Origin: Acidiphilium sp. PA
Lineage (GTDB): Bacteria > Pseudomonadota > Alphaproteobacteria > Acetobacterales > Acetobacteraceae
Assembly: GCF_026191915.1 (NCBI RefSeq)
Contig: NZ_JAIMBY010000018.1
Coordinates: 1 to 64,000 of the forward strand
DNA: 64,000 bases
Direction of reading: 5' to 3'
Below, piece after piece: positions 44,682 through 53,024 of the stretch. How positions within the stretch are numbered: the stretch's first letter is position 1; each line of letters starts with the position of its first letter. The notes under the pieces are model-generated. The model was not told the DNA's origin, did no database searches, and saw only the letters and a program-made list of their open reading frames with translations. The translations under genes and the position numbers were made by a program.

Positions 44682-45630
44682 GGAAGCGCCGCAATGCTGG
44701 ATTGTCGTTCCCCGGCAACCAAATGGCGCTATAGGGCAGCACATCTTCCGGCATAGTGAGTGGCCGGAACACCACGTCCGGATAGCGGGTTCCGGTGGCA
44801 CCTTCGCTGACGAGGCTCAATCCAAAGCCGAGGGCGACCAGGTGCATCAGGGTTTCCCGAGATACGTCATGGTGTTCGACCGCAGGGCTATGGCCAAGGT
44901 TCGCCGAGCGCCGCACGATGTAGTCATGGATCTCAGGGCCGGGTGCATCACGGCTGACGATGAAATGCTCGTCCTTCAGGGCGTTCCAGCCGACGGATGT
45001 GCTGCCAGCCAGAACGTGACTCTCCGGCAGAACAGCATGGACCCGCGCCTCCCACAATAGGAGAGTATCGCAGCGCAGCGGCGCAGACCTTCCGGTGACG
45101 AACGCGACATCGACCTGGCGCTCCGTGATCCGCGCGATGTGCTCGCTTGCTGAACCTTCAGTGACGTCTATCAAAATGGCCGGATGGGATTCATGAAACG
45201 CCCGCAGCAGTTCACGCACGAAACCTGTCGATACCGATGACATGATCCCGATCCGGATTACGCCTTCAATACCGCGCCCCGCGCTGGCCGCGCCCTTCAC
45301 CGCATGATCAATCTCGGCAAGGCCTGATCGCGCCGTTTCCAGAAACCGCCGGCCAGCTTCGGTCAGCCGGACGCCTATGACATCGCGTTCAAACAGCGAG
45401 ACGCCAAGCTGATCTTCCAACGCCCGCACCCGGCGGCTGACCGTCGATTGCCGGATGCCGAGAACCTTGGCCGCACGAGTGAAGCTAAGTTGCTCGGCAA
45501 CCACAAGCGCCTGGGAAATCGACACGAGCTTGACCGCACCAGAAAATACAAGAGGAATAGCCTGGGGCGGAGTTTTGGGCAAAAAAGCTCCGATGCAATA
45601 TTTACAAGCATCAGCTTTTGTACCGAACAT
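44617..45630 (-). CDS. LysR-family transcriptional regulator
   Basis: 337 residues. Helix-turn-helix 'ALVVAEQLSFTRAAKVLGIR' plus 'QSTVSRRVRALEDQLGVSLF', followed by the effector-binding domain. The first ~33 residues precede the usual LysR opening, but there is no good start nearer to it except GTG in 'KLVSIS'. It converges with the DUF2274 gene, and its target is not evident. LysR genes of this kind often end trb-type elements. Confidence 0.85.
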   Translation of the reverse strand: MFGTKADACKYCIGAFLPKTPPQAIPLVFSGAVKLVSISQALVVAEQLSFTRAAKVLGIRQSTVSRRVRALEDQLGVSLFERDVIGVRLTEAGRRFLETARSGLAEIDHAVKGAASAGRGIEGVIRIGIMSSVSTGFVRELLRAFHESHPAILIDVTEGSASEHIARITERQVDVAFVTGRSAPLRCDTLLLWEARVHAVLPESHVLAGSTSVGWNALKDEHFIVSRDAPGPEIHDYIVRRSANLGHSPAVEHHDVSRETLMHLVALGFGLSLVSEGATGTRYPDVVFRPLTMPEDVLPYSAIWLPGNDNPALRRFLSLARLMSQGLRTPKAPNLAS

Positions 45631-45771
45631 GTTAATAGAAACTTAGCGCTCTTGGAGAGTTATATCTGGCGTGGGTTAAACATATGCACGACCGCCGTGC
45701 TTGCGGGCGGTACTGTTGATCGCAGACCCCACCCGCATCACGTCAATAGGCCAACGCGACTGGGCAGTGTG

Positions 45772-46440
45772 TTGATGTCAACGCGGGTTGGTATGAGTGC
45801 CCGGAAGATCCCTTTCATCCTGCGGCTTCGCGAGAACCAGCATGTCGTGCGCGAGGGCTTTGAGACCTGGACGATCGCCGGCATCGCACAGCGCCTAGGG
45901 AAGGGTCAGAAAATGATCCTCAAGGGCTGGTGCCGTCTGGGGCAAGGTGCTGGCGAAGGCTCGCCGCGCCTGCGGATCGTCGTGATGCGCTTGCCAACAA
46001 ACGAGCTTCTGGCACTGGCTTGTTCCAGCAAGCCTCACCACGCGCTGGCCGGCTATCGCCAGAGGTGGACCATCGAGACCATGTTCGCAAATCTGAAAAC
46101 CAAGGGCTTCAATCTGGAGGACACGCACATCACCGATCCCGGCAAGCTCTCCACCTTGCTGGCTGTGCTCCCCTCCGCTGGCTTTCCAGCAAGCTGCGCT
46201 TGCCGGAACCTTGGCCAGCTTCGCCCTGAGCGTGACGATCTGCGTCAAAACCGGCGTCGCGGCCGCTCGGCTCCATCCCAATCAAGAAACATGGCCGCAG
46301 AGCTTGGTCGCTCTTTGCGCTCGGCCTCGGCGCGCTCCATAAAATAGCGGCATCCGCAAATCCCGCCGAAATCACCAGCTTCCTTCAACAGCTTCTGTCG
46401 TCAAAACTGCCAGCTAATCAATTGAAATTAATGGGTGTCT
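45772..46440 (+). pseudogene. decayed IS4-family transposase
   Basis: The sequence codes for the second half of an IS4-type transposase: 'RKIPFILRLRENQHVVREGF', 'SSKPHHALAGYRQRWTIETM' with the YREK-like Glu region, and 'FANLKTKGFNLEDTHITDPG'. The frame then shifts near 46170 and again near 46285, after which another frame continues the protein ('RRAWSLFALGLGALHKIAAS', ending at TGA about 46440). The 5' half is missing. The element cannot move. Confidence 0.75.
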
Positions 46441-46444
46441 GACA

Positions 46445-46473
46445 CAGAGTCGAGTACGGTGGGGAAACTGACA
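46445..46473 (-). repeat. solitary Tni-type transposon end
   Basis: Ending at 46473, GGGAAACTGACA is identical to the terminal 12 bases of the 33.3-39.7 kb transposon, and the 29-base stretch matches that right end at about 20 positions (including CAGA..TC at the inner side). No transposase genes of a second element adjoin it. It may be the leftover end of a related transposon. Confidence 0.5.
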
Positions 46474-46550
46474 GCAGGTCTTGTCATTCGGTAAAGGCTG
46501 TGCTGGCAGCGGAAAACAAAGAACCCAAAGAGGCGAAATCGTTATAATAA

Positions 46551-47507
46551 TTACGGATCACGTATCTCTTCGTGTCGCCGGCTTGTCGCAGTTCTTGAAG
46601 TAGCGTCGCTGCGCAGAATACCGAGAAATGCGGCCACTGCGCGGGAGCGGTAGCGCTCGGCATGCTGAACGGCACAGAAGGCCCGTGGCGCCAGCGACAC
46701 CGGCATCGCTTTCAGCGTCCCCGTCCGCAGCGCGCTGGCACAGACGCTTTTTGACAATATGGCTGCCCCCGCATCGGCGATAACTGCGGCGAGAACGGCC
46801 TCGTTGGACGGCAGTTCGATCACAATCCGCAACTTGTCGTAAGGCACGCCCAGTGTCTTGAGCCTTTGGATGAAAGCCGCGCGCGTTCCGGAACCGTCCT
46901 CCCGCAGAACCCAAGTACCCGCCGCCAGGTCTTCAACGCTGAACTTCTTCTGTCTTGCCCATGGATGCTTAGTGCTGACCACCATGACGAGTTGGTCTTG
47001 CGCGATCAGTTCGCTAACCAGTTGGGGATGGCTTGCCTCGCCTTCGGGTCCTTCGGTGAAGCCGAGTTCGACCTCACCATCGATGATGGCCTGTGCGACC
47101 TGCAACGAATTGCCGACCGACACCGCAAGCGCGAGGCCGGGATAGGATTTGTGGAACTCGACCAGCGGCTCCGGCAGGAAATGGCTGGCAATGGTCTGAC
47201 TCGCCTTGATTTCGAGCCGCCCGCGCGTCAAGCCGGAAAACTCCCGCATCGCCAGCGCCGCCGCCTCCGCCCGGTTCAGCACGGCACGCGCCTCGGTGAG
47301 GAACAGCTTGCCGCCTTCCGTCAGCACGATGCCCCGCCCGACCCGGTGAAACAGCTTGGTGCCGAACTCCCGCTCAAGAGATGCGACCGCAGCGGAAACC
47401 GCGGATTGCGTCATGTCCATGGCCTCCGCGGCACGCGTGACATGCTCACGCTCGGCGACAGCCGTAAAAATTTGCAACTGATCAAGCGTCATTCGGTAGG
47501 CTTTCAC
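46551..47507 (-). CDS. LysR-family regulator, CbbR/CysB-like
   Basis: 318 residues. 'MTLDQLQIFTAVAEREHVTR', 'AAEAMDMTQSAVSAAVASLE' and 'REFGTKLFHRVGRGIVLTEG' are the helix-turn-helix and wing of LysR regulators close to the CbbR/YwfR branch. The C-terminal substrate-binding domain is present. Residue 1 may be the internal ATG at 47492. It is divergent from the secreted-protein gene at 47695 and heads the respiratory island, so it may regulate sulfur or carbon genes there. Confidence 0.88.
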   Translation of the reverse strand: MKAYRMTLDQLQIFTAVAEREHVTRAAEAMDMTQSAVSAAVASLEREFGTKLFHRVGRGIVLTEGGKLFLTEARAVLNRAEAAALAMREFSGLTRGRLEIKASQTIASHFLPEPLVEFHKSYPGLALAVSVGNSLQVAQAIIDGEVELGFTEGPEGEASHPQLVSELIAQDQLVMVVSTKHPWARQKKFSVEDLAAGTWVLREDGSGTRAAFIQRLKTLGVPYDKLRIVIELPSNEAVLAAVIADAGAAILSKSVCASALRTGTLKAMPVSLAPRAFCAVQHAERYRSRAVAAFLGILRSDATSRTATSRRHEEIRDP

Positions 47508-47618
47508 ATGTGGTTGAAATCATCCCCAACGAGAGGATCAAGCCGGACCCAGCGGCTTCTTATGTTCTGTTATAACGAATGGTTTGAGAAGTCCAATCAT
47601 CTTTATTGATTCTTATCG

Positions 47619-48043
47619 TCCTCCTATATCGGTCTCACACAAGGACGCTAAGTCCTCCCCGACCCCCAACGAGGCCGAGGCTTTTTGAAGGATAATGACG
47701 ATGTTTACGAAAACTCTGATGGCGGCGGTTGTGGTTGGTGTGTTCGGGCTGGGTGCGGTCGCCCATGCCGATCAGGGCATTGTGGTAATGCCGGCCAACC
47801 CGGTGGTTGCTCAAACCATGACGGCCGGCGGCGGCGAGCAGTATCCCAGCTTCGCCAATAACGGCACGCCGGTGGTCTCCGAGCGGGTAATCGCCAGCAA
47901 CGGCGGGCAGAACTACCCGACCTTCGCCAACCCAACCAATGGCGGCACCAGGGCCGACTATGCGGCGCTCGGCACAGTCAATGGCGGCACCACTACACAA
48001 TACGCGGCACTCACCGGCTTCAACCATAACGGCGGCTAATCCA
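47619..48043. repeat. left copy of a 425-bp inverted duplication
   Basis: Matches 59063-59487 in opposite orientation. It spans upstream sequence, the RBS and the whole 114-codon gene. The coding part looks identical, including synonymous positions. The first difference I see is the stop codon (TAA here, TGA there), and similarity ends five bases later. Confidence 0.85.
47695..48039 (+). CDS. small secreted repeat protein, copy 1
   Basis: 114 residues with a signal peptide ('MTMFTKTLMAAVVVGVFGLG', cleavage near 'AHA-DQG'). The mature part holds paired short repeats: 'GGEQYPSFANNG' and 'GGQNYPTFANPT', then 'GGTRADYAALGT' and 'GGTTTQYAALTG'. It has no cysteine and no known domain. A GAAGGAT site precedes the ATG. 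The same protein is coded at 59067-59411. It is likely an abundant periplasmic or surface protein, with function unknown. Confidence 0.75.
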   Translation: MTMFTKTLMAAVVVGVFGLGAVAHADQGIVVMPANPVVAQTMTAGGGEQYPSFANNGTPVVSERVIASNGGQNYPTFANPTNGGTRADYAALGTVNGGTTTQYAALTGFNHNGG

Positions 48044-48054
48044 CGGATAGGCTT

Positions 48055-48077
48055 GCTGCTCCGGAACCCGGAGCAGC
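48055..48077 (+). terminator. 10-bp perfect stem-loop after the secreted-protein gene
   Basis: GCTGCTCCGG (48055-48064), loop AAC, then CCGGAGCAGC to 48077, with weaker GCTTG/CAAGGC pairing outside. It lies 15 bases after the stop. No T-run follows. It probably stops transcription or stabilises the mRNA. The second gene copy lacks it. Confidence 0.5.
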
Positions 48078-48134
48078 CCGGCAAGGCAAAACAAAAGCCA
48101 GCCGGATTCCATCACAAACTTTAGGAGAGTTCCC

Positions 48135-48380
48135 ATGCGTAAACTGATCCAGACCATGACATTCCTCGCGGCTCTTGGCGCGCTTGCGCCCTTCGCGGCG
48201 CAGGCCGGGCAGCCAGGATTAACCATGTACCAGCCAGGCCCGCTCATCGTGCACACGCCACAAAGGGCAAAGCAAGCCATAAAGGCAGCTCCCGCACAGG
48301 AACAGTTCGCCGTCAGCTCAGACCAGCCAAGCCTGACCATATATCAGCCTTATCCAATGAGTGCACGGGCGCAGTCTTAA
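48135..48380 (+). CDS. small secreted protein with LTxYQPxP motifs
   Basis: 81 residues with a signal peptide ('MRKLIQTMTFLAALGALAPF', cleavage near 'AQA-GQP'). The mature protein repeats a motif near both ends: 'GQPGLTMYQPGPL' and 'DQPSLTIYQPYPM'. There is no cysteine. AGGAGAG precedes the ATG. The style resembles the repeat protein upstream, so the two may be functionally linked. I know no family. Confidence 0.6.
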   Translation: MRKLIQTMTFLAALGALAPFAAQAGQPGLTMYQPGPLIVHTPQRAKQAIKAAPAQEQFAVSSDQPSLTIYQPYPMSARAQS

Positions 48381-48519
48381 TCGCCGGTCACTACGAGGTT
48401 CAATAAACTTGTGGATACTCCATAAAATCCAAAGCTGCGCGGATTGATATGCATGGAGCGTTCGACATGCTCGCGCGACGCAGCCGAACGCGACAAAGAT
48501 CCAGGAAGGAACCCAATCG

Positions 48520-49374
48520 ATGACTGAAACACCAGACGTCACCACGGCAAACGATCTCATAACCCCGGCCCTAGGGATCACTCGCCGCAGCGCCGTTGCC
48601 ATACCGGCCGCCGGAATCGGCGCCGCAATAATCGGCGCGGCATTTGCGTCCACTCGTTCGGCCCAAGCGGCCGATGCAACGATGCCGGAAGGAGCTTTGC
48701 TGATCCCGCCGAACGCGACGAAGCTGAAAGCCTTGACATCAGCCTTGGCAAAGGCGCCGCGCCGGCGCAATTTCAAGACCTTGCCGATGATCCTGACCAG
48801 CGCGGATGACTGGGACAGCGAGGCGCTGCATCTGCTGTTTGCCTACAAGGGCGGGCCGAAGCAGGTCTGGGACAACACGGCGCTCGACAGCCCTTGGCTC
48901 AACGGGATGCGTAATTCGATCAACGCGCAAATCTGGGGCTGGAAGCATCCGGACTTCCTGATGGCCTCCGCCACCCATGGCTCCGCGCATATGGCACTGT
49001 ACGACGACTATATCTGGGACAAGTATCTCGCCAAGTTCAGCGGCGGCAAGCATAGCGCGAACACCTGGATCAAGCAGCCGGCGGCATCGAAAGCGAGCGC
49101 TACCAATTATAATGATTCAAAAGGCGTGTTCTCCCCGCACGACAACAGCATCACCGTGCTGCAGCGCCGGGGCGTGGCGTTCTGCGCCTGCCACAATGAG
49201 GTTTGGGAGCTGACGATGGGCATTCTCAAGAAGGGCATCAATCCTGACAAGCTGTCTCATGGAAAGATCGCTGCCGAGTTCACCAATCATTTAATTCCCG
49301 GTGCCGTGCTGACGCCGGGCGTGGTCGGCACTATTCCGGAGTTTCAGCTCGCCGGATACCAGTACATCAAGTAA
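48520..49374 (+). CDS. Tat-exported DsrE-like protein
   Basis: 284 residues. A twin-arginine signal ('GITRRSAVAIPAAGIGAAII', then 'STRSAQAAD') predicts Tat export in folded form. The mature protein has the end pattern of DsrE-fold proteins: 'RRGVAFCACHNEVWELTMGI', 'GAVLTPGVVGTIPEFQLAGY' and 'QYIK'. DsrE-fold proteins carry sulfur or act beside sulfur oxidation. C-A-C-H could be a reactive thiol or metal site. The neighbourhood of TsdA supports a sulfur role, but the fold call is by pattern only. Confidence 0.55.
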   Translation: MTETPDVTTANDLITPALGITRRSAVAIPAAGIGAAIIGAAFASTRSAQAADATMPEGALLIPPNATKLKALTSALAKAPRRRNFKTLPMILTSADDWDSEALHLLFAYKGGPKQVWDNTALDSPWLNGMRNSINAQIWGWKHPDFLMASATHGSAHMALYDDYIWDKYLAKFSGGKHSANTWIKQPAASKASATNYNDSKGVFSPHDNSITVLQRRGVAFCACHNEVWELTMGILKKGINPDKLSHGKIAAEFTNHLIPGAVLTPGVVGTIPEFQLAGYQYIK

Positions 49375-49396
49375 GACGCCCGCTGGCAGAACTGAA

Positions 49397-49418
49397 CCCC
49401 GGCGCCTCGATGCCGGGG
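49397..49418 (+). terminator. stem-loop after the DsrE-like gene
   Basis: CCCCGGC (49397-49403) and GCCGGGG (49412-49418) pair around an eight-base loop and are followed by TCTTC. It lies about 22 bases after the stop codon, the usual place for a terminator or processing hairpin. Confidence 0.5.
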
Positions 49419-49447
49419 TCTTCACCACCATCAAGGATAACGTTCCA

Positions 49448-50482
49448 ATGAAGTCTCTCAAAACCAAGCCTCGCGGCTCTGTTCTGGCCACGCTTGCCGG
49501 ACTCGCCATGATCGGCACGCTGCCATTGGCTCAGGCCGCCGGCACCAGTACGGCTGATACCGGATGGCACGGCAAGGCCGAGGCGCCGCATTATCAAGAA
49601 GAGATATTCCCGCCCTGGCAGCATGGCGCCAATGACGATGCTCTCGACAAGGGCTTCAAGTTCACCGTGCCGGAAGTCGATGACATGGCCGACTTCCATG
49701 GCAATCTCGATAATCCGAAGCTTATCCTTTATATCGGCGGCAATTACTTCTTCGCGGTCGCGCCCTTGGTGAAAGCTTTCGAGCAGGAACATTCCAAATA
49801 TAAAGGGCATGTTTTCGTGGTGACGATTCCGCCTGGCCTGGAAGTCAAAGCGATGAAGGCCGGCGGCACCTTCACCTCCGGCAACATGACCTTCACGATC
49901 AAGCCTGACGCCTATCTGGCGGGACTGAAGAAGGTAAAATCGCTGATCGCCTCTGGCATGCTGACCGGCCCGGCCATTGCCTATGCGACCAACGACCTCA
50001 CCATCATGATCCCCAAGGACAATCCTGGCCATATCACCGGGATCAAGGATCTGGCGAAGCCGGGAATCAAGCTCGTCATGCCGAACCCGGCCTTCGAGGG
50101 CATCGCCCGGCAAATCGAGGCCTCGCTGAAAAAGGCCGGCGGAGCCACGCTGGAGCAGAAAGTCTATGACACCGGCGTGAAGGACGGCTCAACCATTCTC
50201 ACCCATATCCACCATCGTCAGACGCCACTTTTTCTGATGCAGGGTCTGGCTGATGCCGGCATCACCTGGAAGTCCGAGGCGATCTTCCAGGAGCAGGCGG
50301 GGCACCCAATCAGCAATATCGACCTGCCGGCGAAGTACAACACCACCGCGATCTATGGCGGCGCGCTCGTCAAGGATGCCGCCCATCCGGCAGCGGCGAA
50401 AGCCTGGCTTGCCTTTGTTCAGTCACCGACCGCCCTAAAAATCTTTGAGCATTATGGTTTCAAGCCTTATAACAAATCCTGA
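49448..50482 (+). CDS. periplasmic substrate-binding protein, ModA-like
   Basis: 344 residues with a signal peptide (about residues 10-32, 'PLAQAAG'). The mature part has the type II binding-protein layout: 'LYIGGNYFFAVAPLVKAFEQ', 'IPPGLEVKAMKAGGTF', 'TNDLTIMIPKDNPGHITGIK', 'IYGGALVKDAAHPAAAKAWL' and 'ALKIFEHYGFKPYNKS', similar to molybdate/tungstate-type proteins. No permease or ATPase gene is adjacent, so the partner transporter is elsewhere or the protein is a periplasmic carrier or sensor. Confidence 0.75.
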   Translation: MKSLKTKPRGSVLATLAGLAMIGTLPLAQAAGTSTADTGWHGKAEAPHYQEEIFPPWQHGANDDALDKGFKFTVPEVDDMADFHGNLDNPKLILYIGGNYFFAVAPLVKAFEQEHSKYKGHVFVVTIPPGLEVKAMKAGGTFTSGNMTFTIKPDAYLAGLKKVKSLIASGMLTGPAIAYATNDLTIMIPKDNPGHITGIKDLAKPGIKLVMPNPAFEGIARQIEASLKKAGGATLEQKVYDTGVKDGSTILTHIHHRQTPLFLMQGLADAGITWKSEAIFQEQAGHPISNIDLPAKYNTTAIYGGALVKDAAHPAAAKAWLAFVQSPTALKIFEHYGFKPYNKS

Positions 50483-50499
50483 AGCCAGCCTGTCTGATC

Positions 50500-50536
50500 G
50501 CACCAGGGAGGATCGCTGAAACAGCGTCCCTGGTGC
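50500..50536 (+). terminator. strong stem-loop between binding-protein and TDT genes
   Basis: GCACCAGGGA (50500-50509) pairs perfectly with TCCCTGGTGC (50527-50536), and inside it CGCTG/CAGCG pair around an AAA loop, giving a 15-bp stem with one bulge (GGAT). There is no T-run. It sits 18 bases after the stop and 54 bases before the next start, so it could terminate or attenuate. Confidence 0.55.
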
Positions 50537-50590
50537 CTTGGCCGATCGTCTTGCCCATCAACACCGCGCTTCATCACTGGGGACCTATCC

Positions 50591-51781
50591 ATGATCGACC
50601 TCCACCCGCTCCGAAAGCTTTCTCACCCGCGCGAAGCGATCCGGCAGTTCACGCCGAACTGGTTCACCCTGAACATGGGCACCGGCATCTTGTTCCTGAT
50701 GCTCGCTCAGTTTCCGTTCTTCGTGTACGGGCTGGCGCCGCTGACGCGCATCCTGTTCTGGGCCGATATCGGGTTCTATCTGCTGTTCTGCGCCATGTTC
50801 ATCGGGCGCTGGGTGTTCTTCACCAGGGGTGCGCTCAGGCTGCTCGACCATCCGGTGCAGTCGATGTTCCTCGGTGCGATCCCGATGGGCCTGGCACCCA
50901 TCATCAATGGCGCGGTGAATTTTTATGGCGGCACGCCCTTCGCCGTTCATGCCGCGCTGATTTTGTGGTTCACCGATGCCGCGCTCTCTTTATTTATCGG
51001 CTGGCTGGTGCCGTTCTATATGTTCACCCGGCAGTCCCACGCCTTCGAGAACATGACCGGCGTCTGGCTGCTGCCGATCGTGCCGGCTGAGGTCGCCGCG
51101 GTCAGCGCCGGAACCATCGCGCCACATTTGCCGGTGCAGACCGCGCAGATGGTGACCATCATTGGCTACGCCTTGTGGGCGATCTCGGTGCCGCTGGCCT
51201 TCGGCATCCTCGCCATCCTGTTCCTGCGCCTGGCGCTGCACAAGCTGCCGCATCGCGACATGGCGGTATCGACCTGGCTTGCCCTCGGGCCGATCGGCAC
51301 CGGCAGCACCGCGCTGATCCTGCTGGGCAATTCCTCCGTCCGGGCCTTCGCGGGCGAGAAATTCTTCCACATGCTGGCCATGGCGCAAGGGATCGGCCTG
51401 ATCGGCGGCTTGTTTCTTTGGGGGCTGGGGCTGTGGTGGTTCGGCATGGCGGCGCTGATTACGCTCCGCTACGTGAAGGACGGGCTGCCGTTCAACATGG
51501 GCTGGTGGGGCTTCACCTTCCCGCTCGGCGTCTATACCGCCTCGACCTTTGCAATATTCGCTGAGACCAAATTCGCCTTCTTCGAATTGTTCGGCGCCGC
51601 GCTGGTCGTGCTGCTGGCGTTCTTCTGGATGGTGGTGACGACGCGGACGATGCAAGGGATGTGGAGCGGGCAGCTGTTCAGCGCGCCTTGTCTGACAGGA
51701 GAATGCCTCTCCGGCGAAACCGGCTTGCCGATGTTCGATGCGGCGCCGGTTACCGCATCACGCGAACTGCAGGTTCAATGA
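50591..51781 (+). CDS. TDT/SLAC1-family transporter
   Basis: 396 residues with about ten membrane segments. 'IRQFTPNWFTLNMGTGILFL' is the signature start of the tellurite-resistance/dicarboxylate (TDT) family, related to SLAC1 anion channels and Ssu1 sulfite pumps. 'WWGFTFPLGVYTASTFAIFA' near residue 320 is the other conserved block. The family exports or imports small anions, and near thiosulfate genes sulfite or another sulfur anion is a fair guess. It overlaps the PsiE-like gene by ATGA. Confidence 0.85.
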   Translation: MIDLHPLRKLSHPREAIRQFTPNWFTLNMGTGILFLMLAQFPFFVYGLAPLTRILFWADIGFYLLFCAMFIGRWVFFTRGALRLLDHPVQSMFLGAIPMGLAPIINGAVNFYGGTPFAVHAALILWFTDAALSLFIGWLVPFYMFTRQSHAFENMTGVWLLPIVPAEVAAVSAGTIAPHLPVQTAQMVTIIGYALWAISVPLAFGILAILFLRLALHKLPHRDMAVSTWLALGPIGTGSTALILLGNSSVRAFAGEKFFHMLAMAQGIGLIGGLFLWGLGLWWFGMAALITLRYVKDGLPFNMGWWGFTFPLGVYTASTFAIFAETKFAFFELFGAALVVLLAFFWMVVTTRTMQGMWSGQLFSAPCLTGECLSGETGLPMFDAAPVTASRELQVQ

Positions 51782-52239
51782 TCACGTACAAGCCTGCCCA
51801 GTTGTTCGAGCGGGCCGAAACCGGGTTCTTTCTTGGGCTTGGCGCCTTGCTGATGCTGGCGGCTCTCGTCGCTTTTGGCCAGGCACTCTATCTGATGTTC
51901 ACCGATGTTGATCATGGCACGACGAATATCGGGTTGATCGCGGTACTTGACCGGGTTCTTCTCGTACTAATGATCATCGAGTTGCTGCACACCGTGCGCA
52001 TCTCGATCCAGTCGCGGGAGATACGGTGCCAGCCATTCCTGATCATCGGCCTGATCGCCGCTATCCGGCGGGTGCTGGTGGTGACGCTGCAATCCTCGGA
52101 AATCTCCACGACCCATGGCTGGTCACCGGCCAGTCAGGGCATGTTCATGGAATCAACCGTCGAGCTCGTGGTGCTCAGCCTGCTGATCGCAACCATGGTC
52201 GGCGCCACCTCCATGCTGAAGCGCGCAGATATTACATGA
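51778..52239 (+). CDS. PsiE-like membrane protein
   Basis: 153 residues with four membrane segments, from ATG 51778. 'VLDRVLLVLMIIELLHTVRI' and 'PFLIIGLIAAIRRVLVVTLQ' follow the phosphate-starvation-inducible PsiE family pattern. The role of the family is unknown. It is translationally coupled to the TDT transporter gene and may help it. Confidence 0.75.
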   Translation: MITYKPAQLFERAETGFFLGLGALLMLAALVAFGQALYLMFTDVDHGTTNIGLIAVLDRVLLVLMIIELLHTVRISIQSREIRCQPFLIIGLIAAIRRVLVVTLQSSEISTTHGWSPASQGMFMESTVELVVLSLLIATMVGATSMLKRADIT

Positions 52240-52387
52240 TCGACGTTGTACCATCGCCGGCATGCCGCAACCGATCCTGTGAATCGATTGGTTCCATCTT
52301 GATGATCGACTTTATGAGTTGGCCGGACAAGCACATGATGCGCCTGACGCCAATGATCATCCGGAGCTTGTAGCAATTGAACAGGAT

Positions 52388-52990
52388 ATGAAAACCCAAA
52401 TCAGCCTTGCGACGCGTTCGAAAACCGCCATTGCGGCGAGGCGGCGTCTGGCTCCGGATAATCTGCATTCCGGCATCGCGCGCCGGCTATGGACCAGCCT
52501 GGCCGCGGGCGCCATTGTCATTGCCATCAACAGCTTCATCCTGTTCGCCGCCGACTGGATTCCGCTGGTAACCGCGCATGGCGGATTGCTGAAACTGATC
52601 AAGCCGTTCGTCGCGGGTCCGCTGCAAACATCCAGCGTCGCGTCCGTGTGGCGAATGCTCGATCTGCCTGCGCCGCAGACGATGGTTTTCAAGATCGGTT
52701 TCCATGTTGCGGTGGGTCTTGCGATGGCCGTTGCGTACGCGTTCGTCTTTGAACCCGTGCTGCGCGGCCCTGCCTGGCTGAAGGGCCTGCTTTATGCGGT
52801 GTTTGCCTGGATCATGAACGCCTTCATCGTCCTGCCCTGGATCGGCGAAGGGATTGCAGGGAGCCGCAATCTCAGCCTCGCCGGGATAGAATATTTCGCC
52901 TTCGCCCACACCGTGTTCTTCGTGCTTCTGGCGATTTTATACAGACAATTCATGAAGCGACGCGCCCCGAACACAGGCGTCGTATCATGA
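52388..52990 (+). CDS. four-helix membrane protein, paralogue 1
   Basis: 200 residues from ATG 52388 with four membrane segments: 'GAIVIAINSFILFAADWIPL', 'MVFKIGFHVAVGLAMAVAYA', 'GLLYAVFAWIMNAFIVLPWI' and 'AFAHTVFFVLLAILYRQFM'. A near-identical protein is coded at 63324-63869. No family name is known to me. Its position between PsiE-like and cytochrome genes suggests an envelope or respiratory role. Confidence 0.7.
   Translation: MKTQISLATRSKTAIAARRRLAPDNLHSGIARRLWTSLAAGAIVIAINSFILFAADWIPLVTAHGGLLKLIKPFVAGPLQTSSVASVWRMLDLPAPQTMVFKIGFHVAVGLAMAVAYAFVFEPVLRGPAWLKGLLYAVFAWIMNAFIVLPWIGEGIAGSRNLSLAGIEYFAFAHTVFFVLLAILYRQFMKRRAPNTGVVS
52470..52975 (+). repeat. copy 1 of a ~500-bp direct repeat
   Basis: This coding stretch and about 63345-63850 share long identical runs with scattered base changes, mostly synonymous, in the same orientation. 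The flanks and the N-terminal codons differ, so the duplication covers little more than the membrane core. Confidence 0.75.
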
Positions 52991-53024
52991 TACGTCCAAC
53001 TTCGGCTCCCAACGAGGCGCTAAC

